Shown: one piece after another, positions 42,819 through 51,685 of the stretch | How positions within the stretch are numbered: position 1 is the stretch's first letter | Layout: every line of letters begins with the position of its first letter | NCBI GenBank assembly: GCA_903858935.1 | Contig: CAIOKO010000085.1 | Span: forward strand, 1 to 64,000 | Direction of reading: 5' to 3' | Origin: an uncultured Schlesneria sp. | GTDB taxonomy: Bacteria; Planctomycetota; Planctomycetia; Planctomycetales; Planctomycetaceae | DNA length: 64,000 bases | Translations under genes and position numbers: made by a program | The notes under the pieces: model-generated | Database searches by the model: none | The model's input: only the letters and a program-made list of their open reading frames with translations | Told to the model about the DNA's origin: nothing

Positions 42819-45782
42819 ATGATCATTGTTCGTAAACCACATTTCCAGCTGCTGCTGGGTTTTTCGATACTTTTGGGTACCAGGAATGTATCGGCTCAAT
42901 CGTCCGATCCGATCGATTTCGGTCGTCAGATTCAGCCGATTCTGGCGAAACGTTGTTTTGCTTGTCATGGTCCTGACAAAGCCGAAGGGGGACTGAGGCT
43001 CAATCACAAAGAGTCTGCCCTATCCAAACAGGCTTCGGGTAAACAGGCCCTGGTACCGCAACATACCGAACAGAGCGAATTGCTTCGCCGCGTGACTTCG
43101 ACGGATGAGAGTGAGCGAATGCCCCCGGAGGGTCCGCCCCTGACATCGGCTCAGATCGAACTGCTGAAACGATGGATTGAACAAGGAGCGGAATGGAAAC
43201 AACACTGGGCCTTTTTGCCGCCTGAGAAAAACGCTCCACCATCGGTGAGGAACCCCGCCTGGGTGACCAACCCGATTGATGCATTTATTTTACATAAACT
43301 TGAACAGGCTGGCCTGGCTCCCGCGGTTCCGGCAGATAAGACCTCCCTGTTACGTCGAGTGACGTTCGACCTGACGGGACTTCCCCCTACTCAGGCAGAT
43401 GTCGAATCGTTTGTTGCCGACAATTCACCCGGCGCGTACGAAAAAGTTGTTGATCGGCTGCTTCAATCCCAGCAGTACGGCGAACAATGGGCTCGTCATT
43501 GGCTGGATGTTGTTCGCTATGCCGACACAAACAGCTTTGAACGAGACGGGCCGAAACCGAATGCCTGGCGATACCGTGACTATGTAATTCGGTCGTTCAA
43601 CAGCGACAAGCCGTACGACCGATTCGTACGTGAGCAACTGGCTGGTGATGAATTGCCTGATGGAGGATCAGACGGTCTGATTGCCACAGGCTTCTACCGA
43701 CTCGGCCAATGGGATGACGAACCCGCCGATCGGTTACTCGCGTTATATGACGGTTTCGATGACATTATTACGACGACGGCCCAGGGTTTTCTCGGGTTGA
43801 CCGTAAATTGTGCTCGTTGCCACGACCACAAAATCGATCCGATTTCACAGCAAGACTACTACAGCCTGTTGGCGTTTTTTCAAGGGGTGACGCCAAACGG
43901 TAACCCGAATCCGAACACTGAACGTCCGATTTTTGCGGACGAGGCGGCCAGGCAGGCCTATCTGGTTGCGGTAAAAGACCATCAGGAACAAATGGACAAG
44001 ATTCAGGCAACGATTTCGGCAATCGAAAAGAATTTTCGCGAACGGCTTGATACTCAAGAGCCCCAAATTCTTCCGGCGGATTTAGACGAATTGGAATATC
44101 GTTTTTACCGCGACACATGGCAGAAGCTTCCTGATTTTGACAGCCTGAAACCAGAGACGAAAGGGAAGCTGGAAAAAGGCTTTATTGATATTTCGCTTGC
44201 AACGCGCGAATTCTCATTTGGGTTTGTATTCACGGGAGTCTTAAAGGTTCCAGCGGATGGTGAGTATACATTCAGCGTTGATTCGGATGATGGTTCGCGG
44301 TTGACGATCCAGGGGCAAGAGATTGTCCTGTACGATGGAATTCACGGTACGGGCCAGCCACACTTTGGAAAGATTTCCTTAAGGAAGGGGCGAGTTCCCA
44401 TTCGCGTCGACTATTTTCAGGGGCCCACCGGCGCGAAGGACCTGATCATTAAGTGGTCGGGACCAGAGGTCCAGCAGCGACTACTTTCCGTCCCATTTGA
44501 AGAGGGATTACGTGCCTCAGAAGGAAAAAATCGCAAAAAGGACTTTAAAAACTTAATTACTTCAAAGGGGCCGGGAATTCTTGGGACCGAAGTCTATGGC
44601 CAGTACACGAAATCGCTTCAACAACTTGACGAACTGAAACGCAATAAAGTCAATGCACCGTCGGCGCTGTGTGTCACCGAATTGGGACCGAATCCACCCG
44701 AAACGTTCCTGTTAAAACGGGGTAATCCGCAGTCTCAAGGTGATGTGATGGTTCCAGCCTATCTCTCGCCGCTTGGTGGCGGTCTGGCGAACATTCCGAA
44801 GCCTGATTCCTCGGCAATAACTTCGGGTCGACGGCTGGCTCTGGCGAATTGGATTGCGTCACCAAGCAATTGGTTAACCGCACGAGTTATGGTCAATCGA
44901 TTATGGCAGCATCATCTTGGACGTGGAATTGTGCGCTCGCCTAACAATTTTGGTTTACTCGGCGATCGCCCCACGCACCCCGAATTACTGGACTGGCTGG
45001 CAATTGAATTTATGCAAGGCTCAAATCCAACCAACGGTCAAGGTTTGATTCCAGGCGATGCGTGGACGATGAAGCGGATACACAAATTGATCGTGACCTC
45101 AAGCACGTACCGTATGTCATCGAGTGCTCCAATCCAGAACTCCGCCACAAAAACAACAACTTCGAGCGATAAGAATCCCCTGTTGGTCGATCCGTTAAAT
45201 CATCTGTTCTGGCGGCACGACATGCGACGACTTGGGGCTGAAGAGGTGCGCGATTCGGTTCTCGCGGTGAGTGGCCATTTGAGTTCGAAAATGTATGGTC
45301 CAGGTGTTTATCCGAAGATCAGCGACGAAGTCAAAGCAGGACAGTCGAATCCTGGGGCAGGATGGGGCAATTCGACCATCGAAGATCAATCCCGCCGAAG
45401 TATTTACGTTCACGTTAAACGTTCGCTGGTACTTCCGATTCTTTCGGATTTTGATGTGGCGGATACAGACAGCAGTTGCGCCGCTCGCTTCACGACAACG
45501 CAGCCAACTCAGGCCCTGGGGATGCTGAATGGTGAATTTTTAAACGAGCAGGCGACACAGTTCGCGAAACGTTTACGAGCCGAGGCAGGGGCCGATGTCA
45601 AACGGCAGATCTGGCTCGCGTATCGCCTGGCCCTGAATAGAGAACCGGATCAAGACATGATTCAACGAGGGCTGTCTTTGATCGAAGCATTGAAAACAAA
45701 GCATGAATTGTCGGCTGATATAGCTCTCGAAAAATTCTGCCTAATGGCTTTAAACCTGAATGAATTCGTTTATCTGGACTAG
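42819..45782 (+). CDS. PSCyt1-DUF1549-PA14-DUF1553 multidomain cytochrome protein
   Basis: A 987-residue exported protein with the planctomycete arrangement. The signal peptide is residues 1-25. A c-type heme site follows: CFACH (Cys46, Cys49, His50) in PSCyt1, with GPDKAEGGLRL after it. DUF1549 (about 135-345) has LRRVTFDLTGLPP and WARHWLDVVRYADT. A PA14 carbohydrate-binding domain (about 460-560) has GEYTFSVDSDDGSRLTIQG. DUF1553 (about 650-970) has RRLALANWIASPSNWLTARV and FNNFGLLGDRPTHPELLDWL-like blocks. The protein may deliver electrons from a bound polysaccharide oxidation; that is an inference from the heme and PA14. The DUF1501 partner starts 8 bp after its stop. Confidence 0.92.
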   Translation: MIIVRKPHFQLLLGFSILLGTRNVSAQSSDPIDFGRQIQPILAKRCFACHGPDKAEGGLRLNHKESALSKQASGKQALVPQHTEQSELLRRVTSTDESERMPPEGPPLTSAQIELLKRWIEQGAEWKQHWAFLPPEKNAPPSVRNPAWVTNPIDAFILHKLEQAGLAPAVPADKTSLLRRVTFDLTGLPPTQADVESFVADNSPGAYEKVVDRLLQSQQYGEQWARHWLDVVRYADTNSFERDGPKPNAWRYRDYVIRSFNSDKPYDRFVREQLAGDELPDGGSDGLIATGFYRLGQWDDEPADRLLALYDGFDDIITTTAQGFLGLTVNCARCHDHKIDPISQQDYYSLLAFFQGVTPNGNPNPNTERPIFADEAARQAYLVAVKDHQEQMDKIQATISAIEKNFRERLDTQEPQILPADLDELEYRFYRDTWQKLPDFDSLKPETKGKLEKGFIDISLATREFSFGFVFTGVLKVPADGEYTFSVDSDDGSRLTIQGQEIVLYDGIHGTGQPHFGKISLRKGRVPIRVDYFQGPTGAKDLIIKWSGPEVQQRLLSVPFEEGLRASEGKNRKKDFKNLITSKGPGILGTEVYGQYTKSLQQLDELKRNKVNAPSALCVTELGPNPPETFLLKRGNPQSQGDVMVPAYLSPLGGGLANIPKPDSSAITSGRRLALANWIASPSNWLTARVMVNRLWQHHLGRGIVRSPNNFGLLGDRPTHPELLDWLAIEFMQGSNPTNGQGLIPGDAWTMKRIHKLIVTSSTYRMSSSAPIQNSATKTTTSSDKNPLLVDPLNHLFWRHDMRRLGAEEVRDSVLAVSGHLSSKMYGPGVYPKISDEVKAGQSNPGAGWGNSTIEDQSRRSIYVHVKRSLVLPILSDFDVADTDSSCAARFTTTQPTQALGMLNGEFLNEQATQFAKRLRAEAGADVKRQIWLAYRLALNREPDQDMIQRGLSLIEALKTKHELSADIALEKFCLMALNLNEFVYLD

Positions 45783-45790
45783 GTGAGATC

Positions 45791-47245
45791 ATGTCGATTC
45801 CTAATTTTTGCGGACGAACGCGACGCGAATTTCTTTGGCAAAGCGGTGCAGGATTTGCCGGAACCGCGCTTTCCGGCATGTTGCAGCGAGAGGCGATGCG
45901 GGGGGCAAACGTTCTGGCGTCGGACAGCGTCGCCCATCAGAACCCGCTGTCCGCAAGAGAACCACATTTCGCGCCCAAAGCCAAAAACGTGATTTTTCTA
46001 TTCATGTATGGGGGCCCCAGTCACATCGACACCTTCGATTACAAGCCTGCGATGAAGGGACGCGACAACCAGACGATTGAAGTCAAAACCTTTGGTCGTG
46101 GTGGTCATAAAAATCAAGGCCGAATTGTTGAGCCTCGATGGAACTTCCACCAGTATGGCAACTGTGGCAAGTGGGTCAGCGACCTCTTTCCGCACCTTGC
46201 CACATGCGTTGATGATATTGCGTTTTTACATTCAATGACCGCCGATTCGCCGATTCACGGTTCAGCCATGCTGATGATGAATTCGGGCAAAATTACATCG
46301 GGCAGCCCATGCCTGGGGTCGTGGGTCAATTACGGGCTCGGAAGCGTCAACGAAAACCTGCCAGGTTTCGTTGTCATGCTTGATCCTTCCGGTGGACCGA
46401 TAAGCGGTGCCAAAAACTGGTCGAGCGGTTATATGCCCGCAACGTTTCAAGGGACGATACTTCGCTCGAAGGGGGCTCCTATTATCGACCTCAACACACC
46501 AGAAGGCACGACGCGCGCGATGCAGCGTGAACTTTTGGATGCACTGAACGACGTGAATTCAGCACATGCGGCGACTCGTTCTGATAACTCAGAATTGGCC
46601 GCAAGAATTAATAGTTACGAACTGGCGTTCAAGATGCAGAAGCACGCACCTGAAGCAGTCGATTTTTCGCAGGAGACAGCCGAAACGCACAAGCTTTATG
46701 GTCTGGACCAGCCTCGAACTCAGGATTTTGGTAAACGCTGTCTGCTCGCCCGACGACTGGTCGAACGGGGTGTCAGATTTATCCAACTCTATTCCGGTGG
46801 TAACCACAACGACGCCAATTGGGATGCACACGGCGATCTGGAAAAAAACCATAATTTCCACGCCGGGAACACGGATCAACCGATTGCAGCGTTACTGAAA
46901 GATCTGAAGCAGCGTGGTTTGCTCAAGGATACGCTGGTCGTCTGGGGTGGTGAATTTGGGCGTCAGCCTACGGCCGAATACGCTATGGGAACTGGTCGTG
47001 ATCACAATGCGTACGGATTCACAATGTGGATGGCTGGTGGCGGCATCAAGGGCGGTGTCAGCGTGGGAACGACGGATGAACTTGGATCGGCTGCGGTCGA
47101 ATCACTCTTTCATGTGAAGCGTCTGCACGCGACCATTTTGAGTCAAATGGGGCTGAATCCGAACGGCCTTTCGTACTACCATGGAGGTCTCGATCAAAAA
47201 CTGGTCGGCGTGGAGCACGTTGAACCTATTGCAGAAATCATTTAG
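45791..47245 (+). CDS. DUF1501 family protein, partner of the PSCyt1 gene
   Basis: A 484-residue DUF1501 protein with a Tat signal (CGRTRREFLWQSGAGFAGTA). It has KNVIFLFMYGGPSHIDTFDY, LHSMTADSPIHGSAMLMM, and the active-site-like end VVWGGEFGRQPTAEYAMGTG with RDHNAYGFTMWMAGGG. It differs from the minus-strand paralogue at 39.8-41.3 kb and lies 8 bp after the PSCyt1 protein gene, so the two are cotranslated or cotranscribed. Export by Tat implies folding in the cytoplasm with a cofactor or metal. The exact reaction is unknown. Confidence 0.93.
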   Translation: MSIPNFCGRTRREFLWQSGAGFAGTALSGMLQREAMRGANVLASDSVAHQNPLSAREPHFAPKAKNVIFLFMYGGPSHIDTFDYKPAMKGRDNQTIEVKTFGRGGHKNQGRIVEPRWNFHQYGNCGKWVSDLFPHLATCVDDIAFLHSMTADSPIHGSAMLMMNSGKITSGSPCLGSWVNYGLGSVNENLPGFVVMLDPSGGPISGAKNWSSGYMPATFQGTILRSKGAPIIDLNTPEGTTRAMQRELLDALNDVNSAHAATRSDNSELAARINSYELAFKMQKHAPEAVDFSQETAETHKLYGLDQPRTQDFGKRCLLARRLVERGVRFIQLYSGGNHNDANWDAHGDLEKNHNFHAGNTDQPIAALLKDLKQRGLLKDTLVVWGGEFGRQPTAEYAMGTGRDHNAYGFTMWMAGGGIKGGVSVGTTDELGSAAVESLFHVKRLHATILSQMGLNPNGLSYYHGGLDQKLVGVEHVEPIAEII

Positions 47246-47279
47246 GCCAACGAACGATGTTGAGGGCGAAAGTGAATCG

Positions 47280-47675
47280 ATGAACGACCAACTGAAGTAC
47301 TATTCCAATAAGCTAGCCTACGAAATTGATTCCTGGGATCTCAAGGTTGCGATCGATGCGGGCGAGAAGATAACAATCGTGGACACTCGCTCGCCCGAAG
47401 CCTTTCAGCGTGGCCATATTCCAGGTGCAGTCAATTTGCCTCACCGAACGATTTCTGCTCCAACAACGTGTTCACTCGATATGTCTAAATTGATTGTCAG
47501 TTACTGTGACGGAATCGGTTGCAACGCTTCGACAAAAGGAGCGATGAAACTCACTCAGCTTGGGTTTCGTGTGAAAGAGCTAATTGGAGGAATGGATTGG
47601 TGGAAACGAGACGGCTACGAGATTCACAATGAGTCTTCGCTGGAGACGCCGAATCAGTGCGGGTGTGAATCGTAG
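47280..47675 (+). CDS. Single-domain rhodanese sulfurtransferase
   Basis: A 131-residue rhodanese. The domain starts near IVDTRSPEAFQRGHIPGAVN, and the active-site loop is SYCDGIGCNASTKGA with Cys76 the expected nucleophile and a second Cys81. The C-terminus has a further Cys pair (QCGCES). It transfers sulfur or reduces disulfides in the cytoplasm. The ATG at 47280 is chosen over a longer reading that overlaps DUF1501. It follows the DUF1501 gene by 34 bp and so is likely the last gene of that operon; a terminator-like hairpin covers its stop. Confidence 0.9.
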   Translation: MNDQLKYYSNKLAYEIDSWDLKVAIDAGEKITIVDTRSPEAFQRGHIPGAVNLPHRTISAPTTCSLDMSKLIVSYCDGIGCNASTKGAMKLTQLGFRVKELIGGMDWWKRDGYEIHNESSLETPNQCGCES

Positions 47676-47702
47676 CGATCATTGTGGCTGACGCTACTTT
47701 TT
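47672..47702 (+). terminator. Terminator of the PSCyt1-DUF1501-rhodanese operon
   Basis: GTAGCG (47672-47677) pairs with CGCTAC (47692-47697) and TTTTT follows at 47698-47702. The stem includes the rhodanese stop codon. The convergent FHA gene ends at 47694, within the element. Confidence 0.5.
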
Positions 47703-48281
47703 CTGATTCGCTTTCACCGTTTCCCAGTGCTTCCGAATGACGGCGGCGGCTTCGTCTTTAATTGACAGGACCTTTGTCGGCAGAGATTGCTTGGGCGGCA
47801 ATGGTACTGCGGCAGGCGCCGAAGACGGGACAGAATTTTTCGCGGTATCAGAACCAGCGTCTGATTTCGATTTCCCCGAAATAATGGCGGTATCAGTCCC
47901 CGTGTAATTTGAACCAGGATCCATCAGCCAGTCTGCGATTTCGTTGTCGGATACTTTCGGTTGACTGCCGCCAGCGGAAACCTTGGACTTTTGCAAGACA
48001 GGTACGGACAGCAATGTCGAGCCGATTCGCAGGACGTCGCCTTCTCTCAAGAGAGTCGGAGCTTTAATGGGCACATCATTGACGAACGTACCATTTTGGC
48101 TACCAAGATCCGTCACAAGAATTCCTTCCGCAGAATTCTTAATGACGCAATGCTTACGACTGACAGAAGCCGATCCGATTCGAAGATCGCAATCTTCATC
48201 CCGCCCGACGACCATTTCTTTTGCTGGCAAAAGAAGCCGCTTTCCTTGAAGTTTTCCCGATTGAATGACGAGCTCTGTCAT
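47694..48281 (-). CDS. FHA-domain protein
   Basis: A 195-residue protein with an N-terminal FHA domain (about 8-95): MVVGRDEDCDLRIG, VSRKHCVI and DLGSQNGTFVND hold the phosphothreonine-binding residues Arg, Ser and Asn. The C-terminal part (about 100-195) is a low-complexity linker and a short helix with Lys/Ala. FHA domains read Ser/Thr-kinase phosphorylation, which planctomycetes use widely. The start is 48281, behind an AGAGG site. It lies 75 bp downstream of the REC-zinc-ribbon gene on the same strand and so may be cotranscribed. A partner kinase is not seen. Confidence 0.88.
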   Translation of the reverse strand: MTELVIQSGKLQGKRLLLPAKEMVVGRDEDCDLRIGSASVSRKHCVIKNSAEGILVTDLGSQNGTFVNDVPIKAPTLLREGDVLRIGSTLLSVPVLQKSKVSAGGSQPKVSDNEIADWLMDPGSNYTGTDTAIISGKSKSDAGSDTAKNSVPSSAPAAVPLPPKQSLPTKVLSIKDEAAAVIRKHWETVKANQKK

Positions 48282-48356
48282 TTTTACGCCTCTTCCACTT
48301 TGCAGATACGATACGTCGGCTTCCAAAACCCCAACGACTTCAGATACAATTTCAAA

Positions 48357-48923
48357 TTAACCCGGTACCGTCATTGGTTCACCACACTGTGGGCAAATCA
48401 TACTTCGGCCTTTGTGAGCGGTACTGACTCGAAATCGCTTTCCACAAATGCACGTGAATCGAATTCTATCCGACGATTCTTTCGTATCATCCTGACGTGC
48501 TTTTGACCAGACGGCTTCAGCGACCTGACGAATGGTCGCAATCAGTTGTTCGGCCTCAACCGGCTTCGTCAAATATTCATCGGCTCCTACGCGCTTCGCC
48601 AACGCCCGGGACTCGTCGCTGTCAATCGCACTGAAGATCAGAATGGGGATTGTATCATCAGAATGCTTCAGACGATCACAAATTTCGAAACCTGATTCGC
48701 CCGGTAAGATTAAGTCGAGGATCACAAAGTCGGGTTTCTGCATCACGAAGAATGACTGTGCTTGACCACCGTCCTTGGCGATTTTGACAGACATCCCATG
48801 ATGTTCTAAGACGAGCTTCGTCGCATTTGCAGAGTCTGCATCATCTTCGACCAGCAACACAAGGTTGACTGTCACACCAACATTCGCCAGCTGCGACCAA
48901 CGATCACCATTCACGGGCATCAC
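48357..48923 (-). CDS. Response regulator receiver domain with C-terminal zinc ribbon
   Basis: A 188-residue protein: a CheY-like receiver domain (about 20-140) with the acid pocket VEDDAD (Asp27, Asp28), phospho-acceptor VILDLIL (Asp70) and YLTKPVEAEQL (Lys), then a C-terminal zinc ribbon with two pairs (CICGKRF and CPQCGEPM). There is no HTH, so it does not bind DNA in the common way. The ribbon may bind nucleic acid or a protein partner. No histidine kinase is near. It lies upstream of the FHA gene. Two ATGs at 48923 and 48920 are possible. Confidence 0.87.
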   Translation of the reverse strand: MMPVNGDRWSQLANVGVTVNLVLLVEDDADSANATKLVLEHHGMSVKIAKDGGQAQSFFVMQKPDFVILDLILPGESGFEICDRLKHSDDTIPILIFSAIDSDESRALAKRVGADEYLTKPVEAEQLIATIRQVAEAVWSKARQDDTKESSDRIRFTCICGKRFRVSTAHKGRSMICPQCGEPMTVPG

Positions 48924-49398
48924 CAGTTAATTCCGTTTCGCGTCAATGGATAAGGGAAGTTGACAGGCCCGAAATCGCGTTACAGCGACGTCAATTGCGT
49001 TACATCCTTTTTGGGACAACGATTCATTGTCACGGGGCGAAGTTCGCATTCGCGCGACTCCCGTATGCATGCATACTTGAATACCTTAAAAACGATCTTG
49101 AAGCAACTACATCTTTTAATCGAAGACTATGAATTCTAGCGCCCAAACAGTGATTTACCAGAGATTTAAGACAAGATTCAGGTCACTGAAGTGTTGAGAA
49201 GTGACTTCAAAAACAGATTCGACAAGGAACAATGAATATTTGATGAACAGAAGGGCATTGAAAATTGTTGTCGCTGATGCGTCGAACCAACGGAACCCAA
49301 AATCAATTCTCTCATAGACTTTCAATAGGAGAATTCTGACTTGATCGAATACCATTTGCCAACGAATTCCGGATTTCAAATGAATTGAGGCATTTCCA
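48924..49398. other. Divergent regulatory gap with operator-like repeats
   Basis: About 475 bases between the minus-strand receiver gene and the plus-strand dihydrolase-like gene. It holds no gene I can support. Two direct repeats of GCGTTACA at 48977-48984 and 48997-49004 are 20 bp apart, two turns of the helix, 54 bp upstream of the receiver gene. A 14-bp perfect palindrome GTATGCATGCATAC stands at 49063-49076. These look like operator sites. Confidence 0.5.
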
Positions 49399-50226
49399 AT
49401 GCACGAACTGAACCAGCCGACAATTCTGATGTGTCCGCCTGATTTCTATGGAATCGAATACGAGATCAATCCGTGGATGAACCGAAGCACGCCCAATGAT
49501 CCTGCTCGTTCTCGCATCCAATGGCTCGGACTGCACGATGTGCTGGTCTCGCTCGGGGTGGATGTCCGGCTGATGGAACCGGTCCAGGGACTTCCCGATC
49601 TGGTGTTCACGGCAAATGCTGGCCTTGTCTGGAAGGACAAGGTTTTCCTCGCTTCATTCCGACATTCTGCAAGGCAGGGTGAAACAATCCGGGATGAGGC
49701 CTGGTTTCAGGCTGCTGGATTTGAAACACTCTTGTTGCCGTCTCCACTGAACTTTGAGGGAGCAGGCGACGCCCTGTTTTGTGGCGACACGTTATACGGC
49801 GGGTATCTCGTCCGCAGCGATGCCTCGGCGATACAATGGCTGGGAACCCGCATGGGATGTCGTGTCATCCCACTGCAGCTTGTTGATGATCATTACTATC
49901 ATCTCGACACATGCTTTTGTCCGCTGGATGCCAGGACCGCGTTATATTTTCCGGCAGCATTCGATGATTACGCTCGCCGGGCATTATCTCAGATCCCTCA
50001 CCTGATCCCTGTGCATCCGGATGAAGCGTCCCGATTCGCCTGCAATGCGGTTGTCGTTGGTCGCCACGTCGTGTTGAACACAGGTTGCCCGCGTCTTGAA
50101 GCCGACCTGACATCACATGGTTTTACACCCCATTCCACGCCGCTTGACGAGTTCCTTAAGGCGGGGGGAAGCGCAAAATGCCTGACACTTCGCCTGGATG
50201 GAGAAGATGCGGCAATCTGGCCGTGA
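49399..50226 (+). CDS. Arginine-dihydrolase/DDAH-like amidinotransferase-fold enzyme
   Basis: A 275-residue enzyme of the guanidino-modifying fold (DDAH, arginine dihydrolase ArgZ N-terminal type). Family landmarks are PDLVFTANAG, NFEGAGDALFCG, DHYYHLDTCFCPLD (catalytic His) and the end GGSAKCLTLRL (catalytic Cys). It hydrolyses the guanidinium group of arginine or a methylated arginine, likely to ornithine or citrulline with ammonia. No ornithine cyclodeaminase domain is fused. It may serve nitrogen recovery. The start at ATG 49399 is directly before the MCPPDFYGIEYEINPW block typical of the group. Confidence 0.88.
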   Translation: MHELNQPTILMCPPDFYGIEYEINPWMNRSTPNDPARSRIQWLGLHDVLVSLGVDVRLMEPVQGLPDLVFTANAGLVWKDKVFLASFRHSARQGETIRDEAWFQAAGFETLLLPSPLNFEGAGDALFCGDTLYGGYLVRSDASAIQWLGTRMGCRVIPLQLVDDHYYHLDTCFCPLDARTALYFPAAFDDYARRALSQIPHLIPVHPDEASRFACNAVVVGRHVVLNTGCPRLEADLTSHGFTPHSTPLDEFLKAGGSAKCLTLRLDGEDAAIWP

Positions 50227-50236
50227 GCAGCTCCAA

Positions 50237-51685
50237 TTACTTCGGTTGTTTGATCTGCGATAACGCTTGAAGAGCTCGAAGCCTCGCTTCATGATGATCA
50301 ACAATGGGGTAAGGATAACTATGACCGAGATAAACCCCAGCCTTTGCCAAAACACCTTCTGGAGCCAACCATGGGGCATGTAAAAAGTCGGTAGGAAGTT
50401 GCCGCAATTCAGGCAACCACCGACGAAGATATTCGCCACTGGGATCGAATTTCTCAGACTGACTTGTCGGATTGAAGACTCGGAAATATGGCGCTGCATC
50501 TGCTCCACAACCTGCAGTCCATTGCCAACCCAGCGTATTGCTGGCGAGATCGGCGTCCACCAGGGTATCCCAAAACCACTCAGCACCGCGCTGCCACGCG
50601 ATCAGTAAATCCTTGACAAGGAACGAAGCGACAATCATGCGAACGCGATTGTGCATCCATCCCGTATTCCAGAGCTCTCGCATTCCCGCGTCAACAATTG
50701 GAAATCCAGTTTGTCCACGCTGCCAGGCGACCAGTCCTTCCGCATCTTCCCGCCAGGGAAATCGAGAGAACTCAGACCGCAACGGCTGCCTGGTGGTTTT
50801 TGGGAAATGAAACAGCAAATGGTAGGCAAATTCTCGCCAGCCAATTTCTTTTATAAAGGTTTCCGCACCGGTTGATTCGCGTCCGCCTCGCTGCTCTTTG
50901 ACTCGTCGATGCGTTTCGTGCCAGATTGTTCGCGGACTGATCTCACCGAAATGTAAATAGGGCGAAAGCATTGAAGTCCCGCGTTGGGCAGGCTGGTCAC
51001 GAGCGACATCGTATTCAAAGACCGTCGATTCCAGAAATCGATCTAATTCAGCTTTTGCGGAATTCGCTCCCGTAAGCCAAGTCGTTTTCAATCCGGCATC
51101 CCACGAAATTGTCGGCAGGAGACCCAAGTGATCGATTGTTAACGAGCTGGGCCAGTGTTCGGGAGACGGCAGCCACTGAGGGGCTGGCTGAGGCATCGCG
51201 GGCGAATCGCGGTTCAGGCACGATTTCCAGAAAGGCGTAAATACCTGGTATGGGCGTCCTTCTTTCGTCTGGACTTCCCAAGGCTCAAATAGCAGTTGAC
51301 CATTTGAGCTTTCGGCAATAATGCTTCGGCTTCGTAATTCCGCCTTAACTCGAGAATCTCTCAAGATACTCGCAGGTTCGTAGCACCGAGTCCAAAAAAC
51401 GGCGGTCGCCTTTGTCTCTTCAATCAGAGACATCAGTTGGGAAAGAATATCCCCCTGTCGAATGATGAGTCTCGAGCCAAGAGAGATCAACTGGTCATTG
51501 AGTCGACCAAGAGAATGATGCAACCACCAGCGGCCAGCTGCACCGGCCTGCCAATCAGATTGATCGGTGTCGTCAGAGACGTAAATCGGAATGATTGGGC
51601 CACCGTGATTGATCGCGGCCGTTAACGCAGGCTGATCGTCCAGTCTCAAGTCTCGCCGAAACCAGACAAGACTCGGCTCAATCAC
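50237..51685 (-). CDS. phrB: Class I deoxyribodipyrimidine photolyase
   Basis: A 482-residue CPD photolyase, which splits cyclobutane pyrimidine dimers with light energy. The N-terminal antenna domain is PSLVWFRRDLRLDDQP; the FAD domain (about 200-480) has the flavin and DNA motifs GWREFAYHLLFHFP, TGFPIVDAGMRELWNTGWMH and NRVRMIVASFLVKD, and the tryptophan-rich block LASNTLGWQWTAGCGAD. Its ATG overlaps the stop of the LitR/CarH-like regulator by 4 bp, so light regulation is likely. It converges with the dihydrolase-like gene (11 bp apart). Confidence 0.95.
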   Translation of the reverse strand: MIEPSLVWFRRDLRLDDQPALTAAINHGGPIIPIYVSDDTDQSDWQAGAAGRWWLHHSLGRLNDQLISLGSRLIIRQGDILSQLMSLIEETKATAVFWTRCYEPASILRDSRVKAELRSRSIIAESSNGQLLFEPWEVQTKEGRPYQVFTPFWKSCLNRDSPAMPQPAPQWLPSPEHWPSSLTIDHLGLLPTISWDAGLKTTWLTGANSAKAELDRFLESTVFEYDVARDQPAQRGTSMLSPYLHFGEISPRTIWHETHRRVKEQRGGRESTGAETFIKEIGWREFAYHLLFHFPKTTRQPLRSEFSRFPWREDAEGLVAWQRGQTGFPIVDAGMRELWNTGWMHNRVRMIVASFLVKDLLIAWQRGAEWFWDTLVDADLASNTLGWQWTAGCGADAAPYFRVFNPTSQSEKFDPSGEYLRRWLPELRQLPTDFLHAPWLAPEGVLAKAGVYLGHSYPYPIVDHHEARLRALQALSQIKQPK

